From: a virus
Length of the DNA stretch: 53,002 nucleotides
Virus record (IMG/VR): IMGVR_UViG_3300030451_003020
Span: 1 to 53,002 of that record
Direction: 5' to 3' (one strand)
Every line of letters starts with the position of its first letter. The first letter of the stretch is position 1. Under the pieces are notes generated by a model, which saw only the letters and a program-made list of their open reading frames with translations, did not search any database and was not told where the DNA came from. Below are positions 15,952 through 24,958 of the stretch, piece by piece. Both the position numbers and the translations under genes were made by a program.

Positions 15952-17382
15952 ATGGCACCAAAAATTAAAGCAAATATATCAAATCTTGAGGATTTTTTAT
16001 ATGAAATTGGTCCTGTAAATACTAAAGAACAGGTGTCATATAATAAAACGTTGTTTGAAGTTTATAAAAGTAGAGGAGGTTTAGAAATATACGTCGAAAA
16101 TCCTCCTGGTAAAAAAAGTGAATTGAATAAATTTAGAAACGGAATAGTAAATGAAATAAAGGGTAAGTTTACGGGCATTAATATTTTTAAAAATGATGGT
16201 GTGCCATATGTTAAAGTGGGTCCGCAAACTATCACTTTTGATATAGAAGAGGATGTAGATATTGGAGGTGGTGGAGTCATACCTACAAAAATTCAAGAAG
16301 AGGGAACCACAGTTGTTTTAAATCAAGTATTGCATAATAATAAAAAATTTGATAAAAAAGAAGACATACTGGATGACTTGGAGACTGCCAAAGAATTGAA
16401 AAAATTATTTGGTAAAAAGTATGAAGGCAGGTTAAAAGAGTGGACGCATAGTTACTTTGAGCAACAAAGAGAATTCTTAAAAAAATTTCAAAGTGCGAAG
16501 TGGGATGTCTTTGTATATGGAAAGGATGATTTTGTTACTTTCTTTTCTAAACAAATAAAAAATGTTGCCAGATCACTTGATCCAATAAAACCAGTAGGAA
16601 ACTACACGACTTGGAATCCATCTGATATTTGGGCTGTCTATGAGGGAGATAAAGTTAAAAAAGAAATAGAAAAAAATATTAATCCAAAGACTCAAAATTT
16701 AGTTGAATTAAATAATCTACTCATAAATTTATTTAAAGAGAAAAAACTAATTGGATTGTCTCTTAAAAAAATTGCATCTAATAAATCTGCTAAATTAAAA
16801 TTTGTTAATATCGACACATCTACCATGAAAATAGGTGAAATTGAAACTTTCGATATGAAAGATATATCATTTGATATTGATAATATTTTTATCGGAGATA
16901 AAGTAACAACATATGTAAAACTGGGAAGGCAAGGTGAATATTCAATTAATATCACAAGAGCAGGACAAAACTTAAGTTTCAATACTGCAATTAAAGCAAC
17001 ACCTGCAGCTCAAGGTGGTCAAGCACCTGTTAAGATGATTCAAGATATTTTGAAAAAATCTGGACCAACTTCATTCATCAATGATCATAACAAATATCCA
17101 CAATCTATTGTAGAATATCAAAAAGAGGCAAAAAAATATTCAGAAATGTATAAATTTTTAGGGAAATATTTTAAAAAATCTGTTCCTTACTCAGAATTTG
17201 AGAGTAATCTTTATGCTGTGTATAGTAAGGATAAACGAAATGCAATTGTTAAACTGATGACACTTAACTTTTTTCACGACTCTTTAAAAAATAATTCTAA
17301 AGATAAAGAGTTCTGGACTGATATGTTATATCTTGGTATGAAAGTAGGGAAAAGATTCTCACCTCACGCAAAGATATCATAA
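15952..17382 (+). CDS. Unknown AT-rich-coded protein (476 aa), weak PD-(D/E)XK signature
   Basis: I do not recognise the family with confidence. The protein is basic, lysine- and asparagine-rich. Around residues 220-280 it reads NPSDIWAV, then LNNLLINLF, then LIGLSLKK, a spacing resembling PD-(D/E)XK nucleases (PxD followed by SxKK). Residues 105-106 mark a Gly-rich linker (DIGGGGV). Codon use is visibly richer in TTA, ATA and AAA than in the replication genes. It has no ribosome site and starts right after an inverted repeat. Together with the next gene it may be a recently acquired pair. Confidence 0.7.
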   Translation: MAPKIKANISNLEDFLYEIGPVNTKEQVSYNKTLFEVYKSRGGLEIYVENPPGKKSELNKFRNGIVNEIKGKFTGINIFKNDGVPYVKVGPQTITFDIEEDVDIGGGGVIPTKIQEEGTTVVLNQVLHNNKKFDKKEDILDDLETAKELKKLFGKKYEGRLKEWTHSYFEQQREFLKKFQSAKWDVFVYGKDDFVTFFSKQIKNVARSLDPIKPVGNYTTWNPSDIWAVYEGDKVKKEIEKNINPKTQNLVELNNLLINLFKEKKLIGLSLKKIASNKSAKLKFVNIDTSTMKIGEIETFDMKDISFDIDNIFIGDKVTTYVKLGRQGEYSINITRAGQNLSFNTAIKATPAAQGGQAPVKMIQDILKKSGPTSFINDHNKYPQSIVEYQKEAKKYSEMYKFLGKYFKKSVPYSEFESNLYAVYSKDKRNAIVKLMTLNFFHDSLKNNSKDKEFWTDMLYLGMKVGKRFSPHAKIS

Positions 17383-17397
17383 TAAATAAAGATAAAA

Positions 17398-18219
17398 ATG
17401 GCAAACAAGGGTCTACAATTTGAACATGCAGTAATGTATGTTGCAACATCTAGAATCCTACAAAGAAATGCTGAGCAAGAATCAAACTTTGCTGATGCTG
17501 CTAATAGATGGTCTCTGATACCAGCAGATATAAAGAAAAAGGCTGAAGATATAGTTTTAGAATTAGCTCCTAATGGTGAAAGAAATCGTCAAGACTATTT
17601 TGGATCATTTAAAAAAATGAGTGGTGGTGGTGAGGAACCTAAAACTGATATACTTTTTAAGGTAGGTAATAAAAAATATAAGTGCTCAATGAAGTGGGGA
17701 AAGTCTTATCAATTAACTAGTGCTGGAGTTGATAAATCCATTCAAGTTTTCACCAAGGTCTTAAAAAAAGTTGCACAAGATCTTGGTACTAATAATATGA
17801 GTATCGATTCTCTTGGAAATTTGCAATTGATATTTGAAAATATATCAAATAAATTTGAAAATAGAATGGGAACCATGGATCAATCCACAGCAAAGAGATT
17901 GATGGGTGATGTTAAAAAATCTGGTGGAATTAATGAACAACTTCAAGAGGTTTTAGGATCAAAGAAAGCACCAACAGGGGATGTTGCATATGAAACTTTC
18001 AAGTTTGAATTAACAAAAGAATGTATGACAGGTGATATGCTTTTTAATGGAGACGATAGAGCAGCTGATCATTTATTTACTGAAGATGGTGTTAAACCAA
18101 TCACAGACAAAGTTGTCAGAGACGTTATGAAAATTGCTGGAGTTAGACTCTCACTTAAGGGTCGTGGTAAAAAGAATGGAGTTAGGCAAAATGCAATCTC
18201 TATTAGATATGAAGTCTAA
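17398..18219 (+). CDS. Unknown protein (273 aa), weak PD-(D/E)XK signature
   Basis: The gene follows the previous one after 15 bases and shares its AT-rich codon use. Residues 80-110 read EPKTDILFKVGNKKYKCSMKWGKSYQLTSAG in segments: PKTD, then CSMKWG, then QLTS. This is reminiscent of a PD-(D/E)XK core with S replacing the acidic residue. The rest is helical, with a basic C-terminus (LKGRGKKNGVR). Nuclease or DNA-binding function is only a suggestion. A T4-like late element variant (CTAAATA) follows at its 3' end. Confidence 0.7.
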   Translation: MANKGLQFEHAVMYVATSRILQRNAEQESNFADAANRWSLIPADIKKKAEDIVLELAPNGERNRQDYFGSFKKMSGGGEEPKTDILFKVGNKKYKCSMKWGKSYQLTSAGVDKSIQVFTKVLKKVAQDLGTNNMSIDSLGNLQLIFENISNKFENRMGTMDQSTAKRLMGDVKKSGGINEQLQEVLGSKKAPTGDVAYETFKFELTKECMTGDMLFNGDDRAADHLFTEDGVKPITDKVVRDVMKIAGVRLSLKGRGKKNGVRQNAISIRYEV

Positions 18220-18245
18220 ATAATGTATAAGGATTATCAATATAG

Positions 18246-19466
18246 ATGAAAAGTTTCTTTCAGTTTCTGAATGAGGCGCAGTCGCAAGCATCAATGCAGG
18301 CGAAAAAACTGAACCTCAAGAGTGATGGTCACGGTGGTTGGTTAGACTCCCGTGGAAAATTTGTTGCGACTACTGAAGATGGTAAACTGAAGTTTGTTGA
18401 TAAAAAGAAAAAGAAAGTAGAAGATGAACCAACTGCAAGACCCAGAGCAGCAAAACCAGAACCTAAGGAAGAACCCAAGAAGACTGCACTTAAAAAGACT
18501 AGTGCGGTGACAGCAAAAGCAGGTGAGGGAGAGACTGATGCAAAGACTTCAGAGGTTCTGACTGTTGCATTTGGACGTTTTAATCCTCCAACTGTAGGTC
18601 ACGGTAAACTTCTATCTGCTGCAAAGAAAGCATCAGAGGGTGGAGACTTAAAAATATATCCCTCACGATCGCAGGATGCTAAGAAAAATCCGTTGGATCC
18701 TGATATGAAGATTTCTTTTATGAAAAAGATGTTCCCTGATTATTCAGAGAACATTGTTAATGATGATGAGATGAGATCTATTTTTAATGTTCTTACCACA
18801 GCATCCGAGGGTGGATATAAAGATGTAAATATTATTGTAGGATCGGATCGTCAAGCAGAGTTCGAGAACCTTGCAAACAAGTACAATGGTGATCTTTATG
18901 ACTTTGAAAACATTCGTGTTATCTCTGCAGGTGTAAGAGATGCAGATGCTGAAGGTGTTGAGGGAATGTCAGCATCCAAGATGAGAAAGGCAGTTGTTGA
19001 TGGAGATTTTGATGCTTTCCGTCGTGGGACTCCAAAAGATCTAAATGACGGTGATACTCGGGCGTTGTTTGATGCAGTCCGATCTGGTATGGGAGTTAAA
19101 GCAAAGAAAGAAGTTAAAGAAATGTGGGAGATTGCTCCTAAGTGTGATCCTAAAGGTTTAAGAGATAATTATGTCTCAGGAAACATTTTTAATATTGGTG
19201 ATATAGTAGAAAGTCTTCATACTGGTTTGATTGGTAAGATTGTTCGTCGTGGAACAAATCATCTTATCTGCGTTACCAAAGAAGATTATATGTTTAAATC
19301 CTGGATTCGTGATGTGATGGAGGCAGTACAAAACTATCCAGGTCCATCTGGTGTTCCCTCTGATCAAAGACTTGTAGGAACTGATGCTCATCGTGAATAT
19401 GTAATGAGACTAACGGGAACTGCTGGTATAAAGAATTTAATAAATAAGTATAAGAAAAAGAAGTAG
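18246..19466 (+). CDS. Nucleotidyltransferase-fold protein with capsid-targeting-like N-terminus
   Basis: Residues 1-11 (MKSFFQFLNEA) resemble the T4 capsid-targeting sequence of internal proteins (MKTYQEFIAEA), including a gp21-type cleavage site after Glu (FLNE/A). After a Lys/Pro-rich linker (about 20-95) comes a cytidylyltransferase-like domain: FGRFNPPTVGHGKLL near residue 110 (HxGH-type motif), an IIVGSDRQ strand and GMSASKMRKA near 240. The C-terminal part (290-406) is a separate domain with a beta-barrel-like section. I infer an enzyme packaged in the head; the substrate is unknown. Basic structural genes follow directly. Confidence 0.82.
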   Translation: MKSFFQFLNEAQSQASMQAKKLNLKSDGHGGWLDSRGKFVATTEDGKLKFVDKKKKKVEDEPTARPRAAKPEPKEEPKKTALKKTSAVTAKAGEGETDAKTSEVLTVAFGRFNPPTVGHGKLLSAAKKASEGGDLKIYPSRSQDAKKNPLDPDMKISFMKKMFPDYSENIVNDDEMRSIFNVLTTASEGGYKDVNIIVGSDRQAEFENLANKYNGDLYDFENIRVISAGVRDADAEGVEGMSASKMRKAVVDGDFDAFRRGTPKDLNDGDTRALFDAVRSGMGVKAKKEVKEMWEIAPKCDPKGLRDNYVSGNIFNIGDIVESLHTGLIGKIVRRGTNHLICVTKEDYMFKSWIRDVMEAVQNYPGPSGVPSDQRLVGTDAHREYVMRLTGTAGIKNLINKYKKKK

Positions 19467-19476
19467 TTGTATCACC

Positions 19477-21294
19477 ATGTCTGGAATTCATTTGAAAGAT
19501 CTCTCTAAGGTCTATAAAGAACAGATTGCAGAGAAGAAAGACGATTCATATCTTGAAACTGATATGAAAAAACGTCAGAAAAATAATGAAAAGGCACGTA
19601 AAGATATGAAGAAGATGGGTTCTATGAGCAACCCACACTTTGGAAGTGGTCCAACAGGCAGTATGTCTTCTGAGGAAGTTGAGGTTACCGAGGCAGATTC
19701 TTTAGCAGCAATGCAAGCAAGAAGAGAGAAACGTCTTGCCGCACAAAGAAAGAAAATGGGCACCTCCTCAACTGGTCAAGACTTTGGTCATGACTATGGT
19801 ATTTCTTCTGCTGAGCGTAAGAAGAGGCAGCAAGCAGAATTTGATAAGTTTGTTGGTAAGAAAACTCAGAAGGAAGGACTTGATCCTGTAGGTAAGGAAG
19901 ATGGTGATGTCAACAATGACGGTAAAAAAGATAGCACCGACTCATACTTGATGAAGCGTCGTAAGGCAATCGGTAAGGCAATCAAGAGTAAGATGTCCGA
20001 AGGTGTTCGTGACATGGATCCTGAGAAAGGAACTGCTGAAAGAAAGGCACGTCTTGAAAAGAAACGTGGTATGAAGATGGATGATCATCCTGAGTATAAG
20101 AAAGAGGAATACATCCCTGAAGTCATGACAGACAGTATGGACGAAAAACCCATCAAGGAAAAGAAAGTAAAGAATATTGTAAAGATTAATCCTAAAATGG
20201 GTGAATCTGTAGAAGAGATTGGTGGTGAACTAATTGAAGCAGTTGAAATCTTTGATATCCTTGAAGAGATCACTGATGAAGAACTGAGATTCATCTCTGA
20301 TAAAATGATTAATGAAGTTGTAGAGGAGTTCTTTGCTGAAGCAGTGGAGAAAGATGAGGATCTTGAGGTTCTTCAGCAAAATCTTTGCGAATCAATTGAT
20401 TTATCAATCAGTATTCTTCTGGAGCAAGATGCTGGTGCAGAAGCACGTAAGCGATTAATGAGTCGTCCTTCTAGAGCATCTGTCATGGACAGAGTAAAGT
20501 CTGCTGTTAAGAAAACAGGTAAGGCAGTAGCAAGAGGTGCTGGATATGCTGCTGGTGCTGCAGTAAGAGGAGCAAAAGCAGCAGGTAGAGAGTTCTCTAA
20601 AGGATATGAGAGAGGAAGTACAGGTTCTTCTGGATCCTCTGATTCTTCATCCTCGAATTCTGATTCATCATCATCTTCTGCTCCTAAGAAGAAAGGACCA
20701 GGAATGCTTAGCAGAATTGGTGCTAAACTCAAGAGAGGTATTGGTAAAGCAGCAAGAGCAGTATCTAGAGGTGCTAGAAACGTAGCACGTAAGATGGATG
20801 AGGCAGTTTATGGTGGAACTCCTGCTAAGAAGGAAGCACCAAAGGACAATCGTATGGTAGTCACTGCTGCTGACAAGAAAGGAAATACTCCTGCATATCA
20901 GAGATATAAAGCAGGTGACAAGCGTTATAAGGCTGCTGACCATATGGGTGAGGAAATGTCTCCTCAAGAAATACAAATGCAGAAAAAGAAGGCAACTCTT
21001 GATAAGATGATTGCTATGAAGAGAAAGCAGCAACTTGATAAGACAAAAGCAGAACCTGTCAAGGCAATGGGTGAAGAAGCATCGGATGCGATGAAAGATC
21101 GTCGTATGGAACGTGGTGGGGTTGCTGGTAATCAACGTTATGATCGTCCTGCCAAGGGTGTAAAAACCGGTCCCATGTCTGATGCTGAAAAGAAAAAGTC
21201 AAGAGAAGCATCATCCAGAGCAATGGACTTTGTAAGAGCATCCATCACATCTAAGTATGGTAAGGGTGCCATTATCGATACCAAGAAGAAGTAA
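19477..21294 (+). CDS. Large basic virion-type structural protein (605 aa)
   Basis: This is a low-complexity, highly charged protein (Lys/Arg/Ala/Ser-rich), typical of T4-like cyanophage internal head or core proteins. The N-terminus reads LSKVYKEQIAEKK, again with a possible gp21 cleavage site (IAE). Residues 142-156 contain a calcium-loop-like DGDVNNDGKKDSTD. Two Ala/Lys/Arg-rich helical segments (about 345-375 and 410-445) flank a poly-Ser linker. The neighbours suggest it is packaged with the nucleotidyltransferase. No enzymatic domain is visible. Confidence 0.75.
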   Translation: MSGIHLKDLSKVYKEQIAEKKDDSYLETDMKKRQKNNEKARKDMKKMGSMSNPHFGSGPTGSMSSEEVEVTEADSLAAMQARREKRLAAQRKKMGTSSTGQDFGHDYGISSAERKKRQQAEFDKFVGKKTQKEGLDPVGKEDGDVNNDGKKDSTDSYLMKRRKAIGKAIKSKMSEGVRDMDPEKGTAERKARLEKKRGMKMDDHPEYKKEEYIPEVMTDSMDEKPIKEKKVKNIVKINPKMGESVEEIGGELIEAVEIFDILEEITDEELRFISDKMINEVVEEFFAEAVEKDEDLEVLQQNLCESIDLSISILLEQDAGAEARKRLMSRPSRASVMDRVKSAVKKTGKAVARGAGYAAGAAVRGAKAAGREFSKGYERGSTGSSGSSDSSSSNSDSSSSSAPKKKGPGMLSRIGAKLKRGIGKAARAVSRGARNVARKMDEAVYGGTPAKKEAPKDNRMVVTAADKKGNTPAYQRYKAGDKRYKAADHMGEEMSPQEIQMQKKKATLDKMIAMKRKQQLDKTKAEPVKAMGEEASDAMKDRRMERGGVAGNQRYDRPAKGVKTGPMSDAEKKKSREASSRAMDFVRASITSKYGKGAIIDTKKK

Positions 21295-22154
21295 TGCCTG
21301 CGGTATCTAAAAAGCAGCAACGGTTCTTCGGAATAGTTCGTGCCATTCAAAAAGGTGAGATGGCACCTACTACTCCTGAGACTGCGAAGGCAGCTGCTGA
21401 CATGAAAAAGAGTGATGTAAAAGATTTTGCATCTACCAAGCATAAGAAACTCCCTGAGAAGAAAGTTGCAAAAGAAGCAGCAGATTTTTCTGAAAGAGAT
21501 AAGATTATGAAGAGAGCAAAACCTCTTCATAAGCATCTCTATAGTAGACTACACAAGAAAGATGCGTCTGGTGATGTAAACGAGGAATCAAATCCTCGTA
21601 TTCCTAGAAAGAAAGGACAACCCGCAAACTCTAAGAAGCATTCTGATCTTTACACTGACGAGAATCCCAAGGGAACTATTCATGGTTTAGGATTCAAGGA
21701 TGTTGCAACTGCCAAAGCATCTGTAACGAAGATTCGCAATTCATCTAGATCTCATGCTCATAAAATCCAGGCAGCAGTTGCCATGGAACAGAGAGCAAGA
21801 GAAATGGGAAAGACTTCAGAAGCAGCAGTTTATAGAAAATATATCAACTCAATGAAAAAGAAGACCAAGAAAATGAATGAGGGTTGGTCTGACAAATATA
21901 AGAAATCTATCGACTGTAATAATCCAAAAGGATTTTCTCAGAGAGCACACTGTCAAGGTAGAAAGAAGAAAGTTTCTGAAGAAACTAAGTATGATAGGTA
22001 TGACAAGGAGAAGAAACAGTTTGCTAAAGCAGACCGTAAGATGAAGTTTGGTAAGTTTTATGATAAAGCAAAGGAAGCAAAGAATCGTCTTCGTCCTGGT
22101 GAAGTCAAACGTTACGACAAAAAGTTAGGTAGATACGTTTCTAATAAAGATTGA
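21294..22154 (+). CDS. Basic protein with DUF3008-like N-terminus (286 aa)
   Basis: The start shares a base with the previous stop (TAATG). The N-terminus MPAVSKKQQRFFGIV matches DUF3008, a family starting MPAxSKAQQRFF. The middle (about 100-190) is a basic helical domain with HGLGFKD and SRSHAHKIQAA. The end carries WSDKYKKSIDCNNPKGFSQRAHC, a cysteine-containing module seen in several phage proteins. The high positive charge suggests DNA contact inside the head (inference). Confidence 0.75.
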   Translation: MPAVSKKQQRFFGIVRAIQKGEMAPTTPETAKAAADMKKSDVKDFASTKHKKLPEKKVAKEAADFSERDKIMKRAKPLHKHLYSRLHKKDASGDVNEESNPRIPRKKGQPANSKKHSDLYTDENPKGTIHGLGFKDVATAKASVTKIRNSSRSHAHKIQAAVAMEQRAREMGKTSEAAVYRKYINSMKKKTKKMNEGWSDKYKKSIDCNNPKGFSQRAHCQGRKKKVSEETKYDRYDKEKKQFAKADRKMKFGKFYDKAKEAKNRLRPGEVKRYDKKLGRYVSNKD

Positions 22155-22185
22155 CGATATATAGAATATACTACCGAGGTTCATC

Positions 22186-22395
22186 ATGCTTGCATTTTTA
22201 CTCCCAATAGCATCAAAGGTAATTTCTGATGCGGTCAAAAAGATTCCAGAGAATGAAGAATTGGGTGAGAAACTCATTGAGATTTGTCTTGTTATTCTTG
22301 CTAAGGCAGTTAAGTTGACTAAGACAGATATGGATGATCAACTTCTAGAAGTTGTTTCTAAAGCAATTAAAACACGCGAAGAAGCAGCAGAATGA
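22186..22395 (+). CDS. Small helical protein (69 aa)
   Basis: The start at 22186 has CGAGG about eight bases upstream. The protein has a moderately hydrophobic N-terminal helix (MLAFLLPIASKVISDAV), a second hydrophobic helix (LIEICLVILAKAV) and a charged tail. It could be membrane-associated, but neither helix is a clear full span. No family is recognised. A terminator follows directly. Confidence 0.65.
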   Translation: MLAFLLPIASKVISDAVKKIPENEELGEKLIEICLVILAKAVKLTKTDMDDQLLEVVSKAIKTREEAAE

Positions 22396-22400
22396 TTCAA

Positions 22401-22430
22401 AGGAGACCAAATTACAAGGTCTCCTTTTTT
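22401..22430 (+). terminator. Rho-independent terminator
   Basis: Eight-base stem AGGAGACC/GGTCTCCT (22401-22408, 22418-22425) with a nine-base loop and six T. It closes the block of head-type genes. Confidence 0.93.
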
Positions 22431-22437
22431 ATAAATA
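22430..22437 (+). promoter_or_regulatory. T4-type late promoter
   Basis: TATAAATA begins on the last T of the terminator run and lies 33 bases ahead of the structural gene at 22470, the normal late-promoter distance. Confidence 0.82.
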
Positions 22438-22469
22438 TCTTATAGCAAATAAATTTTCGGAAGAGAAAC

Positions 22470-23027
22470 ATGGCACTCTGGGGCAATAATGATAACCTGA
22501 ACTCTAATGGCACTGTGACCCTTGACTACAGCACTAACGTAGTAACTGGCACAGGAACCACTTTTGGTGCAGCAGGTGCTGGACATACTGAAGCACAAGT
22601 TGGTGATATCATCAGATTTGGAATTAGAGACGCTGATACATCTAATGGGTTTACTACTTATTTTGGTGATGCTGTAATTGTTGGTATCGCAAGTACAACT
22701 CAATTAACGATTGGATCGACTGCGAACTTAACTGGTGGTGCAATTGGACCAATTGGCACATCATTTACTATTTCTCAGTGTCCTAAGAGCACTATTGTTG
22801 ATTCAAATTATAGTCAACTTAATGGTGACAAGGACACCTTTGTTTATGGTATTTCTACCACTGGTGCTCAGAATGCGAATGCCACTGCATATGAAACTGG
22901 TGTAGGTTGGGTTGGTATTACTACTTACACTGACCAGCACGGAACTCTGAGAGTTAAGAAAGAAGTCTTGGTTGCAATGTCTGGAATCACGACTGGCAAC
23001 GTACCTGCTTTCCCTGATGCTAAGTAA
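22470..23027 (+). CDS. Probable virion structural protein (185 aa)
   Basis: The protein is Gly/Thr/Ala/Asn-rich and beta-rich with few charges, beginning MALWGNNDNLNSNGTV. Proteins of this type are found in cyanophage particles. The dedicated late promoter at 22430 and an AGAG-type ribosome site support high late expression. The exact position in the virion cannot be read; tail, neck or head decoration are possible. Confidence 0.75.
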   Translation: MALWGNNDNLNSNGTVTLDYSTNVVTGTGTTFGAAGAGHTEAQVGDIIRFGIRDADTSNGFTTYFGDAVIVGIASTTQLTIGSTANLTGGAIGPIGTSFTISQCPKSTIVDSNYSQLNGDKDTFVYGISTTGAQNANATAYETGVGWVGITTYTDQHGTLRVKKEVLVAMSGITTGNVPAFPDAK

Positions 23028-23044
23028 TTGATACGTAATGATAT

Positions 23045-23437
23045 ATGATTTTTAATGAGTTGAATGAGGATAACTTCCTTTTGTTTGCCATTAAACATTA
23101 TGAAAATCCTCAAGCGGTCACAAAGGAAGATTTTGATAGGGATTTAAATCATTTCAAATACATCAAAAGACTATTGAAACGATATAAGAATACAGGTCAA
23201 CTTAAGACCCATCTTCTTTTAAATCACTTTATTATTCTTTATAACATCTTTGGTGAAGCAACAACTCCGATGTTATTTTTCAAAATCGAAAGAGAATTAT
23301 GGTCTGCCATGAAAAGCTTTATTGTTTTTCTTGGCAGATTTCCTGAATATCCACATTCTGATATTCATGATATTCAAGTAGATATGTTATGTTTGACTGA
23401 ACTTTACAAAATCTACAATGCAAAACAAAGCAATTGA
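23045..23437 (+). CDS. Conserved T4-like phage hypothetical protein (130 aa)
   Basis: An all-helical protein with charged and aromatic residues (MIFNELNEDNFLLFAIKHYENP, in part, then a series of amphipathic helices). It belongs to a small protein type I associate with T4-like phages, but no biochemical role is known to me. It overlaps the following small gene by 20 bases and lies shortly before primase. Confidence 0.75.
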   Translation: MIFNELNEDNFLLFAIKHYENPQAVTKEDFDRDLNHFKYIKRLLKRYKNTGQLKTHLLLNHFIILYNIFGEATTPMLFFKIERELWSAMKSFIVFLGRFPEYPHSDIHDIQVDMLCLTELYKIYNAKQSN

Positions 23438-23618
23438 TAAAGTATTAGACATTATTCGTTCTAACTTGTATGAGCAACCAACTAATAATGTTGGTGGTGG
23501 AAAGATTGCTGGCACTGTTGAGGCAGGGGACGACCCTCCTGTCAAAAAGAAAAAAAGATATATCTATCAAAAGGGTCTAAGAAAAATGTGGAAACCCGAC
23601 GATGGAAGAAGAAGTTAA
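23418..23618 (+). CDS. Small basic hypothetical protein (66 aa)
   Basis: The gene overlaps both neighbours (20 and 17 bases) in different frames. An N-terminal helix (DKVLDIIRSNLY) is followed by a Gly-rich linker and a KKKKRYIYQKGLRKMWK basic segment that could bind nucleic acid. The family is unknown; accepted on the chained gene layout. Confidence 0.6.
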   Translation: MQNKAIDKVLDIIRSNLYEQPTNNVGGGKIAGTVEAGDDPPVKKKKRYIYQKGLRKMWKPDDGRRS

Positions 23619-24003
23619 GGTTGCAATTCTAGAAACAAGATTAGAAAACTTTGAGACACTAGTCACAAGGTTAGACTCTGCCATAGAAAAAATTGCAGAG
23701 GTAAATAATAATGTGTCTAGGATGTTAGCCGTCCATGAGCAGAGAATTACGAAGCAGGAAGAGATCGACGAAATATTGTTTGATAAGATCGACAAACTCC
23801 GTGATAAAATGGACAGCGATCATGACAACGTTACTCAACGATTATCATTACTGGAACGGAAACTTTGGATTGGCATCGGAGCACTGGGAGCAGTACTGAT
23901 AATTACTAATCCGCAATCCATCAAGATGATCAAACCATTGCTTTCGTCAGCAGAAAGTGCTATAGTGCGACCAGTGGTAGCGTCTGTGAATGAATCACGT
24001 TGA
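23602..24003 (+). CDS. Coiled-coil protein with C-terminal membrane span (133 aa)
   Basis: Residues 1-90 are a long heptad-patterned helix (LETRLENFETLVTRLDSAIEKI and further), followed by one hydrophobic segment at about 92-108 (LWIGIGALGAVLIIT) and a short tail. The layout resembles spanin- or holin-accessory-like or tethering proteins, but no lysis gene lies nearby. It overlaps primase by 14 bases. Confidence 0.72.
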   Translation: MEEEVKVAILETRLENFETLVTRLDSAIEKIAEVNNNVSRMLAVHEQRITKQEEIDEILFDKIDKLRDKMDSDHDNVTQRLSLLERKLWIGIGALGAVLIITNPQSIKMIKPLLSSAESAIVRPVVASVNESR

Positions 24004-24958
24004 TTCAAAGTTTATTAATCTTCTTTCCGCAAAACTACAAAGGTTTAAAAGAGTAAAACCAAACCTATACAACTTTCGGTGTCCAATTTGTGGAGACTCG
24101 CATAAGAATAAGTCAAAGACAAGAGGTTACCTTTACTCAGTAAAAGCAGATGTTAACTATAAGTGTCACAACTGTGGTGCTTCGATGACGTTTAGTAGTT
24201 TCTTAAAAAAACAAGATCCTATTCTTCATAAACAATATGTGTTTGAAAGATTTAAAGAGGGTAAAACTGGTCGAACAACAGTAGTAGAAGAACCTAATTT
24301 TAAGTTTGAGGCACCTAAGTTTAAGAAGAAACTGAAGTTGCCTAAAGCATCTGAAAATCCTAAATCTTCTGGATATCTAACTGCAAGACAACTTGATCCT
24401 GATAAGTTTTATTATGCACAGAACTTTAAAGAGTTTGTAAACAGTCTCAAACCTACTTTTGATGACACAAAGCATGATGAAGAGAGAATAATCATTCCAC
24501 TTTATTATGAAAAGAACTTAATTGGACTTCAGGGGAGATCTATAAATCCTAGCCCTGTTAAATACATTACCGTGATGCTTGATGATGACGCACCAAAAAT
24601 CTACGGATTGGATAACATCAGAAGAGATGCTCCAGTCTATATTACAGAAGGACCATTCGACAGCACGTTCATTCGCAACTCGATTGCTATGTGCGGAGCT
24701 GATGCTGATATCAGTCGTTGGGGGATTAGCAATCCTGTGTGGATTTATGATAACGAACCCCGCAACAGAGAAATTACAAACCGAATATCTAGGACCATCG
24801 ATTCTGGTCAGTCGGTAGTCATCTGGCCAGAGAGCATAGATGATAAAGACATAAATGATATGGTAATGAATGGACTGGATGTGCAGTCTGTGATAGAATC
24901 AAACACATACTCTGGACTAGAAGCAAAACTTAAATTTACCACCTGGAAGAAGATATGA
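23990..24958 (+). CDS. 61: DNA primase, T4 gp61
   Basis: This primase makes RNA primers for lagging-strand synthesis with helicase gp41. The N-terminal zinc finger is visible as CPIC (residues 31-34) and CHNC about 25 residues later. A TOPRIM-like stretch reads YITEGPFDSTF, followed by WIYDNEPRN and DKDINDM. The length of 322 residues fits (T4: 342). It overlaps nrdA by four bases, tying priming to nucleotide supply. Confidence 0.93.
   Translation: MNHVDSKFINLLSAKLQRFKRVKPNLYNFRCPICGDSHKNKSKTRGYLYSVKADVNYKCHNCGASMTFSSFLKKQDPILHKQYVFERFKEGKTGRTTVVEEPNFKFEAPKFKKKLKLPKASENPKSSGYLTARQLDPDKFYYAQNFKEFVNSLKPTFDDTKHDEERIIIPLYYEKNLIGLQGRSINPSPVKYITVMLDDDAPKIYGLDNIRRDAPVYITEGPFDSTFIRNSIAMCGADADISRWGISNPVWIYDNEPRNREITNRISRTIDSGQSVVIWPESIDDKDINDMVMNGLDVQSVIESNTYSGLEAKLKFTTWKKI

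Noticed and set aside
20373-20732. Reverse ORF of 119 residues in the basic structural gene
   Set aside because: Its Pro/Glu/Ala-rich composition is a mirror of the Lys/Ser/Ala codons on the coding strand.
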